Part shown: positions 28,457-37,688 of the stretch, piece by piece
How positions within the stretch are numbered: the stretch's first letter is position 1
Layout of the letters: every line of letters starts with the position of its first letter
Origin: JACCZZ01 sp044227805
GTDB taxonomy: Bacteria; Bacteroidota; Bacteroidia; Chitinophagales; UBA10324
Length of the DNA: 64,000 bases
Assembly (NCBI GenBank): GCA_044227805.1
Contig: JBGAWA010000003.1
Coordinates: 1-64,000, forward strand
Reading direction: 5' to 3'
Notes under the pieces: model-generated
The model's input: the letters and a program-made list of their open reading frames with translations, nothing else
Databases searched by the model: none
Told to the model about the DNA's origin: nothing
Made by a program: the position numbers and the translations under genes

Positions 28457-28718
28457 ATTTCGAAGATAGAGAAGAAAGCGGGCCCTTGAATGATATCAAT
28501 TTCGTGTCGCACTCAGCGGGAAAATAGCAGATCAACGCAAGAAGACAACTTTTACCGCCTTCATAGCGGTGTTGTGAAAAAATATTTCAATTCTCTTCCT
28601 GATCATAAGACCTGCGGTGTTTTTTAAATGGCGTCATAGCAAGTAGTGTAAACGCCGGGTGTAATACACCATCAGCAGCAGCCTGATGTTTCAACGGTAA
28701 ATCCGGATGGAATTTTAT

Positions 28719-29435
28719 TCACCCTTTCCTGAAAACCTCCTCCAGCACCTTCCATGACTTAGGCCACGAAAAATCGGGTACATGTAACTGATAATATTGC
28801 AACAGGGCTTCGAGCAACTGTCTGCGAAGCGCAGTGGCGGGTGCAGCAGTGGTATCCTGCATAAAGAAGGATAGTTGTTGCGATAAATCAACCGCAAGCG
28901 TATCCGGATGGCTGCTGCCGGAAGCTATAAACATCCCTTCGCGAAGGCTGAAGCAGGGTGTTTGTTCACTGAACAATCCACTCGGATAAAACCCAAGATA
29001 CACCGACAACTCCAGCAGAAATGCCAGCAGGAATCCCGATGGCACATGCTCCGTCTCATCCAGGGATTTTACCTTTTCAAAAATGAAATGAAACAAGCGT
29101 TCATTGGCTTCTTCTTCATGAATAGATTTGCCCAAGACTTCAATCATGAACAAACCGGCCGAAGATTTCACAAGATCGAAAGGGATGGATCGGAAGATCA
29201 CCGCGGCCTGCATTTCTTTGATGCGGTTCAGGTTGCGATGTTCACGGTGATAAACTTCCATCTCCAGCAAAGACAACGATTGCAACAAGCCCGCTTTGTT
29301 TTTTGATTTGGCGGATCGCACGCCATTGATGATATAGGACTGCAATCCAAACTTCTCTGTATAAATTTTACTCACCACGCTTGTTTCGGAAAACTTGATG
29401 GTTCTGAATACAATGCCTTGTGTTTTTTGCAGCAT
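28719..29435 (-). CDS. recO: DNA repair protein RecO
   Basis: Recombination mediator that helps load RecA on gapped DNA with RecR. 238 residues from the ATG at 29435, starting with an OB-fold (MLQKTQGIVFRTIKFSETS, IYTEKFGLQSYIINGVRS) followed by the helical RecO C-domain (FLLAFLLELSVYLGFYPSG). The four zinc-ligand cysteines known from some RecO proteins are not evident, as in many Bacteroidota. A longer frame starts at a TTG inside the predicted promoter box, so the ATG is preferred. Confidence 0.92.
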   Translation of the reverse strand: MLQKTQGIVFRTIKFSETSVVSKIYTEKFGLQSYIINGVRSAKSKNKAGLLQSLSLLEMEVYHREHRNLNRIKEMQAAVIFRSIPFDLVKSSAGLFMIEVLGKSIHEEEANERLFHFIFEKVKSLDETEHVPSGFLLAFLLELSVYLGFYPSGLFSEQTPCFSLREGMFIASGSSHPDTLAVDLSQQLSFFMQDTTAAPATALRRQLLEALLQYYQLHVPDFSWPKSWKVLEEVFRKG

Positions 29436-29444
29436 GATGGTTTT

Positions 29445-29452
29445 CAAATGTA
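29445..29452 (-). promoter_or_regulatory. -7 promoter box of recO
   Basis: TACATTTG on the minus strand is a perfect TAnnTTTG match ending 10 bp before the recO ATG, so transcription should start within about five bases of it. No TTG is visible at the usual -33 distance. It overlaps the in-frame TTG that would otherwise be read as a start. Confidence 0.55.
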
Positions 29453-29520
29453 CAAAGGCGGTTTCATTTTCATCTTACTTGCTGTACCTTCATTCCATCA
29501 CGCGATAGTAAATACGCTGC

Positions 29521-31716
29521 ATGAAGGTCAACCTGCTTAAAAAAATTATCCCCGCCATTCCTTATCTGTCGCTGATAGCCGTACCGTTTTTCATCTTCTG
29601 GCCACTGTGGCTGCATCCGGAGGCGATGGCGTACGACATGGCCGATTATTTTTTGCCATACCGTTATTTCATCGGCGAATGCCTGCAGCAGCATCAGTTT
29701 CCCTGGTGGAATCCCTATACAGGAATGGGTGTGCCAATGGCGGCTGATCCGCAGACCGGAGTCTTTTATCCCATCACCTGGCTGACAGGCTATATGGCGG
29801 GATATGATTTTTTAACCATCAACCTCGAGTACCTGTTGCACATCGTGATAGCAGGCTTTGGTATGTACCTGTTGCTGCGCGGATTAAAATACCCGGTAAT
29901 GATCTGCCTGTGGCTTGCCTGGTCTTATCAGTGCTGTGGTTTTTTTGTAAACAACGCGCAACATTATTCCTGGATCATCAGTGCGGCATGGCTTCCATTC
30001 ATTTTTCATTATTACAGGAAAGCTTTTTTATCGTGCAGCTATCAGGATGCGGTTAAGACTGCGCTATCGCTGTTCCTGTTTACTACAGGCGGTTATCCTG
30101 CCTTCCTGATTATCTTGTTATATCTGCTGGGAGGACATTTTTGCTATGTTTTGGCAGGAAGCGTCTTCCGGCAGGATAGAAAGATGTTTTTCAATATGCT
30201 GAAATGGAGCAGTGTGTTGCTCATCATTTATCTGATCATTACAGCGCCTTATATTTTTTCTTTCCTGCAAGGCGTGCCACGCATGACACGCGGCGAAGCA
30301 CTCATAAAAGGACATACCACATTCAGTGCGTTCACGCCACAAAGCATGATTACTTTTTTCTTGCCGGCTGTTCCCATGGGGCAAAACCGGGATTTCAATA
30401 CCGATACTTCCATGACCAATGTTTATATCGGCCTATGGGCGCTCCTGTTTTTGGTGATTGGCGTGATGCGGACAATACGAACAAACCGTCGGGGAATCAT
30501 TTTTGTTACCCTCCTCTTTTTCCTGATTGCAATGGGCGACGCGTTTCCCGTCTGGCCATTCCTGTTTGACAGGGTTCCATTCTTTGATCACATTCGCTTT
30601 CCTGCGGCTTTCCGCCTGTTTGTGATTATGGGATGCATCGTGATAGCAGCGGAAGGAATGAAGGCGGAGCAATCGCGGCATTCAAAAACACCGCAGGCTG
30701 TCGGACTCATTTTCCTGTTGATCGTATTGCTGTTGTGTGCAGTGGCAGCCTGTTATAACCATAATTTTATGATTCCTGATGTGTTTTCAACGGCAGGGTT
30801 TCTGAAGTTCTTTGGCGAAAGCAGCACCGCCAACAATATTGTGCTGCAATCAATTCTGCAATTGATCCCGCTGACTGCTCTGCTGATTTTGATTTATTCA
30901 AATCAGAAATGGCAAAGTCAGCAATGGTATGTATTGGTTACTGTGGTGTTGCTTTCTGATTTGTTTATTGCATCAAGAATCAACTTTACCACGATCATGT
31001 CAAGTCCTTTTCCGGCGAATGCCCTGAATGAAAAAATAGCACAGGCACCGGATGGGCTGCCGGTGTGGGATGCCATGACAACCGTTGCCACCACCAATAT
31101 TGGCGATGGCAGTTACGCTCCGTCCTACTTCAACAATAACCTGTTCAGGAAACAATTCGCCAGAGATGCCTACTCACCATTTGTATTAAAATTAAAAAGT
31201 AATCTCGATCATTCTCCGCAGTGCAATAGCCTCCTGGATCGCCCAGTTATATATCTTACAAACCACGTTCAGTTAACTCCGCCGCATCCCGCTGACAATG
31301 TGCCATTAAACAACCGCCTTACTGCGCTGACTGATGAATTGACGCTTCAGCAATTGACACCTGCCACCTCAGATTCTGTTTTCTATGATTTGCAACTTAC
31401 CTCCTTTGCTAACAATCAATTGGTGGTGCAGGTACATGTAAACCGGCAGGCGCTGCTCATCCTGCAGCAAACGTATTATCCGGGATGGAAGGTAACCGTC
31501 AACGATAAAGCGGCCGACTTGTTGATTTCCAATTTCTGTATGATGTCGGTACTGTTGCCGGCCGGCGATCATACCGTGGACTTCTTTTTTGATACAACGT
31601 TAACAAGGTGGTTACTGGTCATCAGCAACAGCCTGCTGCTGTTAATGCTGCCGCTGATTTTTTTATTCAGCGCGAAAATCATTCGCATCAATGGTTTAAA
31701 TTCGCCGCGTGAATAA
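29521..31716 (+). CDS. YfhO-like polytopic membrane protein
   Basis: 731-residue membrane protein with about a dozen hydrophobic helices and a C-terminal soluble beta domain (about 600-690: LLILQQTYYPGWKVTVNDKAA). The N-terminal motifs YDMADYFLPYRYFIGECL, FPWWNPYTGMGVPMAADPQTG and FYPITWL are typical of the YfhO family, related to GT-C glycosyltransferases that use polyprenyl-linked sugars; the Asp pair in the first loop would be catalytic. A role in surface glycan modification is inferred. It overlaps mfd by eight bases. Confidence 0.85.
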   Translation: MKVNLLKKIIPAIPYLSLIAVPFFIFWPLWLHPEAMAYDMADYFLPYRYFIGECLQQHQFPWWNPYTGMGVPMAADPQTGVFYPITWLTGYMAGYDFLTINLEYLLHIVIAGFGMYLLLRGLKYPVMICLWLAWSYQCCGFFVNNAQHYSWIISAAWLPFIFHYYRKAFLSCSYQDAVKTALSLFLFTTGGYPAFLIILLYLLGGHFCYVLAGSVFRQDRKMFFNMLKWSSVLLIIYLIITAPYIFSFLQGVPRMTRGEALIKGHTTFSAFTPQSMITFFLPAVPMGQNRDFNTDTSMTNVYIGLWALLFLVIGVMRTIRTNRRGIIFVTLLFFLIAMGDAFPVWPFLFDRVPFFDHIRFPAAFRLFVIMGCIVIAAEGMKAEQSRHSKTPQAVGLIFLLIVLLLCAVAACYNHNFMIPDVFSTAGFLKFFGESSTANNIVLQSILQLIPLTALLILIYSNQKWQSQQWYVLVTVVLLSDLFIASRINFTTIMSSPFPANALNEKIAQAPDGLPVWDAMTTVATTNIGDGSYAPSYFNNNLFRKQFARDAYSPFVLKLKSNLDHSPQCNSLLDRPVIYLTNHVQLTPPHPADNVPLNNRLTALTDELTLQQLTPATSDSVFYDLQLTSFANNQLVVQVHVNRQALLILQQTYYPGWKVTVNDKAADLLISNFCMMSVLLPAGDHTVDFFFDTTLTRWLLVISNSLLLLMLPLIFLFSAKIIRINGLNSPRE

Positions 31717-34700
31717 GACGGAATTACTGCAACAATTTGTTGCAGATGAGCGGTTGACAAACATCGCATCTAAGTTTCATCCTTCAACGGCCACCAGCCA
31801 TCTACTCCCGGGCGGAGATACGGATAATATCTTACCGCCGGAAGGACAAGGGCATCCCCTGCGCCTTCATCTCAAAGGGCTGGCAGGTTCATCCGCCTCT
31901 CTTGTCGCTGCCGCGTTTCACCAGTTGTTCAACAGGCCGTTTGTTTTTGTTTTGAATGACAAAGAGGAAGCGGCGTATTTCCAAAATGACTTACAGCAAT
32001 TTATTGAAAAGAAGGAAGTCCTTTTTTTGACGGATGCCTTTAAGAAGCCGGGCCATTTTGATGAGCTCAACAACAGCCATGTGCAGCTGCGAACAGAAGC
32101 GCTCAACCAAATCGTGAATTCGCCTGCCAGGAATGAATTGCTGGTTACGTACCCGGAAGCATTGATGGAGAAGGTGGTGAACACGCAGGCATTGAAGAAG
32201 TCAACGATCCTCATCAGGATGAATGAAAAGCTGGATGAGGACTTTATGATTGACATGCTCATCAGCTATGGATTTCATCGCGAAGACTTCGTTTATGAGC
32301 CAGGTCAGTTTGCCATCCGCGGTGGCATCATTGATATTTTTTCTTTCGGCAATGAGTTGCCTTATCGCATAGAGCTGTTTGTGGATGAAGTGGAATCCAT
32401 CCGTGTATTTGATCCGCTCACACAGCTTTCGCAGAAGAGAATTTCACAGGTAACCATCGTTCCCAATATACAGACACAATTTTCCAGCACGGAAAAAATC
32501 CCCTTTCTTGATTTCATTCCGGAAGATAGCATCCTTTGGTTCCAGGATGTTGCCTTTACCCGCGACCGTATCAACGCCTGTTTTGTAACTGCCGGCGACC
32601 TGCTCGGCCGCATGAAGGAAATGCTGCCCGGAGAAGAGGACGTGGTCATACAGGCAACGCCGGAAGAGTTATTAACCGATGCCGCTGCCGTTATGAAAGC
32701 CCTTGACCGGTTTCCCGTTATTGAATATGGCAAACAGTTTTTCTTCCGGAAAGATGAATGGCTGCAGTTTAATATGGATCCGCAGCCGAGCATCAATAAA
32801 AATTTTAACCTGCTGATTGATTACTGGAGAAAATACCGTGAGGACCATATCGACATCCTCTTGTTTTCAGATAATGCCAATCAGTTCCGACGGCTTGATT
32901 CTATTCTTGATGACCTGAAGGCAAATGTTATTTATCATCCTTTTGCCTTCGCTATCCGTGAAGGGTTTGTTGATAAGGATCGTAACATCGCCTGCTATAC
33001 CGACCACCAGGTATTCGACCGTTATCACCGTTACCATCTTAAACAGGGATTTTCAAAAAGTAAATCGCTCACGGTTAAACTGCTCCGCGAGCTGCGCCCG
33101 GGAGATTTTGTCACGCATATTGATCACGGCGTAGGCGTATTCAGCGGACTGGAAAAGATAGACGTGAACGGACAGTTACAGGAAGCCGTGCGATTAGTGT
33201 ATCGCGATAATGATTTATTATATGTCAATATTCAATCGCTGCATAAGATCAGCAAATACATCGGGAAAGACGGAACGCCGCCACGCATCAATAAACTCGG
33301 AACCGATGCCTGGGAGGCGCTGAAACGAAAGACAAAGTCGAAAGTAAAAGACATTGCAAAAGACCTGATTGAATTATATGCGAAACGAAAAGCGACAAAG
33401 GGCTTTGCTTTCGCGCCGGATTCCTATTTGCAGACCGAATTGGAGTCAAGCTTTATCTATGAAGACACCCCGGATCAGCTGAAATCCATCACCGATATCA
33501 AGCGTGATATGGAAAAAAATTTCCCCATGGACCGGCTTGTATGTGGTGATGTGGGCTTCGGGAAAACAGAGGTGGCCATACGTGCCGCATTTAAAGCGGT
33601 GGCTGACGGAAAACAAGTGGCGGTGCTGGTGCCGACCACCATTCTTGCCTTGCAGCATTATAAAACATTTGGTGAGCGGCTGATTGATTTTCCATGTACG
33701 GTGGATTACATCAACCGTTTTAAATCGGCAAAACAGCAGAAGGAAACCCTGTTGCAACTGCAGGATGGAAAAATTGATATCATCATCGGCACCTCTGCCC
33801 TGATCAGTCAACGTGTGAAATTCAAAAACCTCGGCTTGCTCATCATTGATGAAGAGCAAAAATTCGGTGTGGCGGCAAAGGAAAAACTTCGTCAGCTGAA
33901 AGCCAATGTGGATACGCTTACCTTAACCGCAACACCAATTCCCCGCACTCTGCAGTTCTCTTTGCTTGGCGCGCGCGACCTTTCCATCATCAACACACCG
34001 CCCCCCAACCGGCAACCGATTGAAACAGAGCTGATGGTGTTTGATCCTGATAAGATAAAGGAAGCCGTGGATTTTGAAATCAGCCGTGGCGGACAGGTTT
34101 TTTTCATTCACAACCGCGTGAAGGATATTGGAGAAATGGCGGCCATGCTGAAAAAGATTTGCCCCGAAACGGATATCGCCGTTGCGCACGGGCAACAGGA
34201 AGGCCATATCCTCGAAGAAAAAATGATTGACTTTATTGAGCGCCGCTATGATGTGCTGGTCTGTACCAATATCGTGGAGTCCGGACTCGACATTCCCAAT
34301 GCCAATACCATCATCATCAACGATGCGCAGAATTTCGGACTGAGCGATTTGCATCAGTTGCGAGGGAGAGTGGGCCGGTCGAACAAAAAGGCCTTCTGTT
34401 ATCTCGTAACACCGCCGCTATCCACGCTTACCACTGATGCAAGGAAAAGACTGAAGACCATTGAAGAATTTGCGGATCTCGGCAGCGGTTTCCAGATTTC
34501 CATGCGTGACATGGACATTCGGGGAGCGGGAAATTTATTGGGAGGCGAACAGAGTGGATTTATAGCGGACATTGGTTATGATACGTATCACAAAATACTG
34601 GATGAAGCTATCCGGGAACTGAAACATACCGACTTCAAAGAATTGTTTGCCGATGAAGAGAAAGCGGAAGAAAAATTTGTGCGCGACTGCACGATTGATT

Positions 34701-35161
34701 CTGATGCGGAGATGTTGTTTCCTGACAGTTATATTTCCAACATCAATGAACGGCTTGCTTTATACACCGAGCTGGATAGTATTGCAGATGATGAAGGACT
34801 GAAATTGTTTGATCAGAAACTCCGCGACCGGTTCGGGCCGGTTCCCAAAGAAGTGAAGGAATTATTTGATGGGGTACGGCTGCGAAAACTCGCGCGGCAA
34901 TTAGGGTTTGAACGCCTGCAGCAACGCAAGGGGATTTTGAAATGCTATACGGTGGAAAATCCTGAATCCGCCTATTACGACTCTGATATTTTTGCCCGCG
35001 TGATGGGCTTTGTGCTGCGGCACCCCCATCGTTGCGCCATGCGGCAGATGGAAAAAAATATGTTGCTCACCATTCAATCGGTCAGAAACATGCACCAGGC
35101 AATGGAAGTGATGGAGAAAATGCTGGAAGAGGCGGAGGTGGCATCAATGCCTAAGAAGTAG
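31709..35161 (+). CDS. mfd: Transcription-repair coupling factor Mfd
   Basis: DNA translocase that removes stalled RNA polymerase and recruits UvrA. 1150 residues with a GTG start that overlaps the upstream gene by eight bases. N-terminal UvrB-homology region (FHREDFVYEPGQFAIRGGIIDIFSF), a CarD/RID module (LRPGDFVTHIDHGVGVFSGL), then the RecG-like motor: Walker A GDVGFGKTEVA (about residue 620), DEEQ box DEEQKFGV (about 714), motif III TLTATPIPRTL, motif VI-type QLRGRVGRSNKKAFCYL, and the C-terminal TRCF domain. All expected parts are present. Confidence 0.97.
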   Translation: MNKTELLQQFVADERLTNIASKFHPSTATSHLLPGGDTDNILPPEGQGHPLRLHLKGLAGSSASLVAAAFHQLFNRPFVFVLNDKEEAAYFQNDLQQFIEKKEVLFLTDAFKKPGHFDELNNSHVQLRTEALNQIVNSPARNELLVTYPEALMEKVVNTQALKKSTILIRMNEKLDEDFMIDMLISYGFHREDFVYEPGQFAIRGGIIDIFSFGNELPYRIELFVDEVESIRVFDPLTQLSQKRISQVTIVPNIQTQFSSTEKIPFLDFIPEDSILWFQDVAFTRDRINACFVTAGDLLGRMKEMLPGEEDVVIQATPEELLTDAAAVMKALDRFPVIEYGKQFFFRKDEWLQFNMDPQPSINKNFNLLIDYWRKYREDHIDILLFSDNANQFRRLDSILDDLKANVIYHPFAFAIREGFVDKDRNIACYTDHQVFDRYHRYHLKQGFSKSKSLTVKLLRELRPGDFVTHIDHGVGVFSGLEKIDVNGQLQEAVRLVYRDNDLLYVNIQSLHKISKYIGKDGTPPRINKLGTDAWEALKRKTKSKVKDIAKDLIELYAKRKATKGFAFAPDSYLQTELESSFIYEDTPDQLKSITDIKRDMEKNFPMDRLVCGDVGFGKTEVAIRAAFKAVADGKQVAVLVPTTILALQHYKTFGERLIDFPCTVDYINRFKSAKQQKETLLQLQDGKIDIIIGTSALISQRVKFKNLGLLIIDEEQKFGVAAKEKLRQLKANVDTLTLTATPIPRTLQFSLLGARDLSIINTPPPNRQPIETELMVFDPDKIKEAVDFEISRGGQVFFIHNRVKDIGEMAAMLKKICPETDIAVAHGQQEGHILEEKMIDFIERRYDVLVCTNIVESGLDIPNANTIIINDAQNFGLSDLHQLRGRVGRSNKKAFCYLVTPPLSTLTTDARKRLKTIEEFADLGSGFQISMRDMDIRGAGNLLGGEQSGFIADIGYDTYHKILDEAIRELKHTDFKELFADEEKAEEKFVRDCTIDSDAEMLFPDSYISNINERLALYTELDSIADDEGLKLFDQKLRDRFGPVPKEVKELFDGVRLRKLARQLGFERLQQRKGILKCYTVENPESAYYDSDIFARVMGFVLRHPHRCAMRQMEKNMLLTIQSVRNMHQAMEVMEKMLEEAEVASMPKK

Positions 35162-35173
35162 GCAGCCACCCGA

Positions 35174-35761
35174 TTACATAGCTTCCGCCACAACTTCTTC
35201 CACCTCCGGAACCATACGTTTCAGCAAGCCTTCAATGCCGGCTTTCAGGGTGATCATGGAAGACGGACAGCCACTGCAGGATCCCTGCAGCATTAATGTA
35301 ACTTTTCCTTCATGAAACGATTTGAACTGAATGGCGCCGCCATCCATTTCAACAGCCGGTTTCACATAGTTTTCCAGCATCTCTTTTATTTTGCTGATCA
35401 CCGCCGACTCGTCCTGTACCGCCTCATTTCTGTTAGACGGCTTGAAATCTTTCGACAACACTTCCTTTTCCGCTTCGAGGTAGTTTTTTACAAATTCACG
35501 AAGCGAGGGAATGATCTCTGTCCATTCTGAGTCCGGCGTCTTGGTGACCGTCACAAAATTGTTCATGATAAATACACCTTTCACAAAAGGAAACCCGAAG
35601 AGTTCCGTGGCCAAAGCTGAATCTTTTGCACTGGCTTCATCGGCAAAATCAGCCGAGCTATTGGCAAATAACATTACATCGGTAACAAACTTCATTGTTT
35701 CCGGGTTGGGCGTCATCTCGGTATAGACATCCACTATCTTTCTGTTCAGGGTAGTTTCCAT
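35174..35761 (-). CDS. Nfu/NifU-type Fe-S cluster carrier protein
   Basis: 195-residue iron-sulfur carrier. N-terminal Nfu_N scaffold domain (TEMTPNPETMKFVTDVML) and C-terminal NifU domain with the cluster-ligand motif GSCSGCPSS (Cys pair near residues 163 and 166), followed by ITLKAGIEGLLKRMVPEV. It would deliver 4Fe-4S clusters to target enzymes. The ATG at 35761 lies about 20 bp after a TAACTTTG -7 box. It is convergent with mfd, 12 bp away. Confidence 0.93.
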   Translation of the reverse strand: METTLNRKIVDVYTEMTPNPETMKFVTDVMLFANSSADFADEASAKDSALATELFGFPFVKGVFIMNNFVTVTKTPDSEWTEIIPSLREFVKNYLEAEKEVLSKDFKPSNRNEAVQDESAVISKIKEMLENYVKPAVEMDGGAIQFKSFHEGKVTLMLQGSCSGCPSSMITLKAGIEGLLKRMVPEVEEVVAEAM

Positions 35762-35785
35762 TGGCTAAAATTTAGGAACGGGAAG

Positions 35786-35793
35786 CAAAGTTA
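35786..35793 (-). promoter_or_regulatory. -7 promoter box of the Nfu gene
   Basis: TAACTTTG on the minus strand is a perfect TAnnTTTG match 24 bp before the ATG, which would give a leader of roughly 20 nt. The -33 region has no perfect TTG. Confidence 0.55.
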
Positions 35794-35893
35794 ACAAAAA
35801 GGGGTGGAGGAAGGTTCAGCCCGGCGAAAGACAGTTTACGCCCGGCGCAGTGGGTACCTGCATTATTCATCGTATCAGGCTGTATAATTCTCC

Positions 35894-35901
35894 TACTTTT
35901 G
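35894..35901 (+). promoter_or_regulatory. -7 promoter box of corA
   Basis: TACTTTTG is a perfect TAnnTTTG match. Its final TTG is also the first possible start codon of the corA frame, so if the box is used that codon cannot be translated and the start must lie downstream (35923). No clear TTG at -33. Confidence 0.5.
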
Positions 35902-35922
35902 GAAAACCATTTAGACAGCACC

Positions 35923-37008
35923 TTGAAAAATAAAAGAAAGAAACCTTACCGCAAGCCACAAGCGCTTAAAAAAACGCCAGGACTGGCGCCGGGCAAAATC
36001 ATCTATGTAGGGGATGACCGCACCGAACAGGTGAACATCACTGTAATTGATTATGATTTGGATTTTTTTGAAGAAAGAACATCGCTTAGAGTGGAAGATT
36101 GTTTTCCATATCGTGATACGCCCAGCAATACCTGGATCAATGTGGACGGCATTCACCAAACCGATGTAATCGAAAAAGTGGGAAAGCATTTTGGCATCAA
36201 TACCCTGGTGCTCGAAGATGTGGTGAATACCAACTCTCGGCCTAAAATTGATGACTTTAAGGACTATGCATTCATTGTGTTGAAAATGTTGACATACGAT
36301 ACGGCGAAGCACAACCTCAATATCGAACAGGTAAGTCTGGTGCTGGGGAAAAATTTTGTGATTTCCTTCCAGGAAAATGAAGGGGATCTGTTCAACAGTA
36401 TCCGTGTGCGACTCAGGGATGCTGATTCGCGCATCCGTAAGTATGGCTCTGATTACCTGGCTTATTGCCTGATGGATAAAATCGTGGATGAATATTTTAT
36501 CATCATCGAATCAATGGGAACAGAACTGGAAGACATGGAGGATGAGGTGTCGGGCAATCCGACAAAAGAATTTTTGCAACGGTACAATGACCTGAAACAA
36601 AATGGCATTTACCTGAGGAAGTCAGTATGGCCCTTGCGCGAAGTGATTAATTACATGCTGCGCGGTGATATGACGCTGATTAAAGCGGAAGTGCTTCCTT
36701 ACTTCCGTGATCTGTATGATCACACCATCCAGGTAATTGATACCACAGAAACATACCGTGACCTGTTTTCAGATATCATGGATCTCTATCTCAGTACGTT
36801 GAGCCTGAAAATGAATGAAGTGATGAAGGTGCTGACTATTATCTCCACCATTTTTATTCCACTCACATTTATTGTCGGAGTTTATGGAATGAACTTTAAA
36901 GTGATGCCGGAACTTGACTGGCAGTACGGGTATTATACGGTCTGGGGCGTAATGGCGGTGATAGCGGTGTTTATGATCTATTATTTCAGAAAGAAGAATT
37001 GGTTCTAA
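35923..37008 (+). CDS. corA: CorA-type magnesium/cobalt transporter
   Basis: Divalent cation channel of the CorA family, about 361 residues. It has a large cytoplasmic N-domain and two C-terminal helices, the first ending in the signature VYGMNF (GMN) with IFIPLTFIVG before it, then a YGYYTVWGVMAVIAVFMIYYF helix and a basic tail. The frame has no ATG near its start: the options are TTG 35899, which lies inside a promoter box, or TTG 35923 (reading LKNKRKKPYRK), which is preferred. The basic N-terminal extension of about 35 residues is unusual for the family. Confidence 0.92.
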   Translation: MKNKRKKPYRKPQALKKTPGLAPGKIIYVGDDRTEQVNITVIDYDLDFFEERTSLRVEDCFPYRDTPSNTWINVDGIHQTDVIEKVGKHFGINTLVLEDVVNTNSRPKIDDFKDYAFIVLKMLTYDTAKHNLNIEQVSLVLGKNFVISFQENEGDLFNSIRVRLRDADSRIRKYGSDYLAYCLMDKIVDEYFIIIESMGTELEDMEDEVSGNPTKEFLQRYNDLKQNGIYLRKSVWPLREVINYMLRGDMTLIKAEVLPYFRDLYDHTIQVIDTTETYRDLFSDIMDLYLSTLSLKMNEVMKVLTIISTIFIPLTFIVGVYGMNFKVMPELDWQYGYYTVWGVMAVIAVFMIYYFRKKNWF

Positions 37009-37076
37009 CCAGAATTTTGGCAAAGGAAAATCATGGTCTGAAAGCGTTTTCATAAAGCGTCTTATGACAAATGTTT

Positions 37077-37568
37077 TTACTGTTCAGGATGCATGAAATT
37101 TTTCACGGCTTCCCACACCATCTCCGGCTCATAACCCTTGCGAATCAGGTAAGCGGATAGTTTTTGCTGCCGCACCTGATTTGTTCCGCTTTTTATCAGC
37201 GTTGATTTCTTTTTAAGTTCCCGGGATAGCGTTTTTTCATATTCACCCGCTTCAATTTCTTTCATCGCTTTATTGATACAATAGGCAGCCACTCCCTTTA
37301 GCTTCAGCGCCTGGATGATTTTGTTTCTTCCCCAACCTTTCATCCTGAATTTTCCACGAGCATAGGCCAGGGCAAACCGCTCTTCATTTAAAAAATTCTC
37401 TTCAATAAGCGTCACGATAATATTCTCCAGCACAATGCCACGCTGACCGGTTTCCAGCAATTTATGGCGTACCTCCTGCTGACTGCGTTCCTGGTAAGCA
37501 CAATACTTGCGCAAGCGCTCCAGTGCCTGTTGAGGGGTGAGATTTTTTTTTCCGGGTACGGCCTTCAT
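37077..37568 (-). CDS. recX: Regulatory protein RecX
   Basis: RecA modulator, 163 residues from the ATG at 37568 (MKAVPGKKNLTPQQALERL). Three repeats of short helical RecX units: YCAYQERSQQEVRHKLLETG, ENFLNEERFALAYARGKF with MKGWGRNKI, and KLSAYLIRKGYEPEMVWEAV. It is not next to recA here. It is convergent with corA, about 70 bp away, with no obvious terminator between them. Confidence 0.93.
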   Translation of the reverse strand: MKAVPGKKNLTPQQALERLRKYCAYQERSQQEVRHKLLETGQRGIVLENIIVTLIEENFLNEERFALAYARGKFRMKGWGRNKIIQALKLKGVAAYCINKAMKEIEAGEYEKTLSRELKKKSTLIKSGTNQVRQQKLSAYLIRKGYEPEMVWEAVKNFMHPEQ

Positions 37569-37688
37569 GATGACAGTGTTGTCAAGCAACAGGATTAATA
37601 TATGGAACAAACGGAATTCCCCTGTTTCCTGTTTAAGGAGAGCTTCATCAGTAAATATCTACCGGTATGCCATAACCTGTAACCCATC

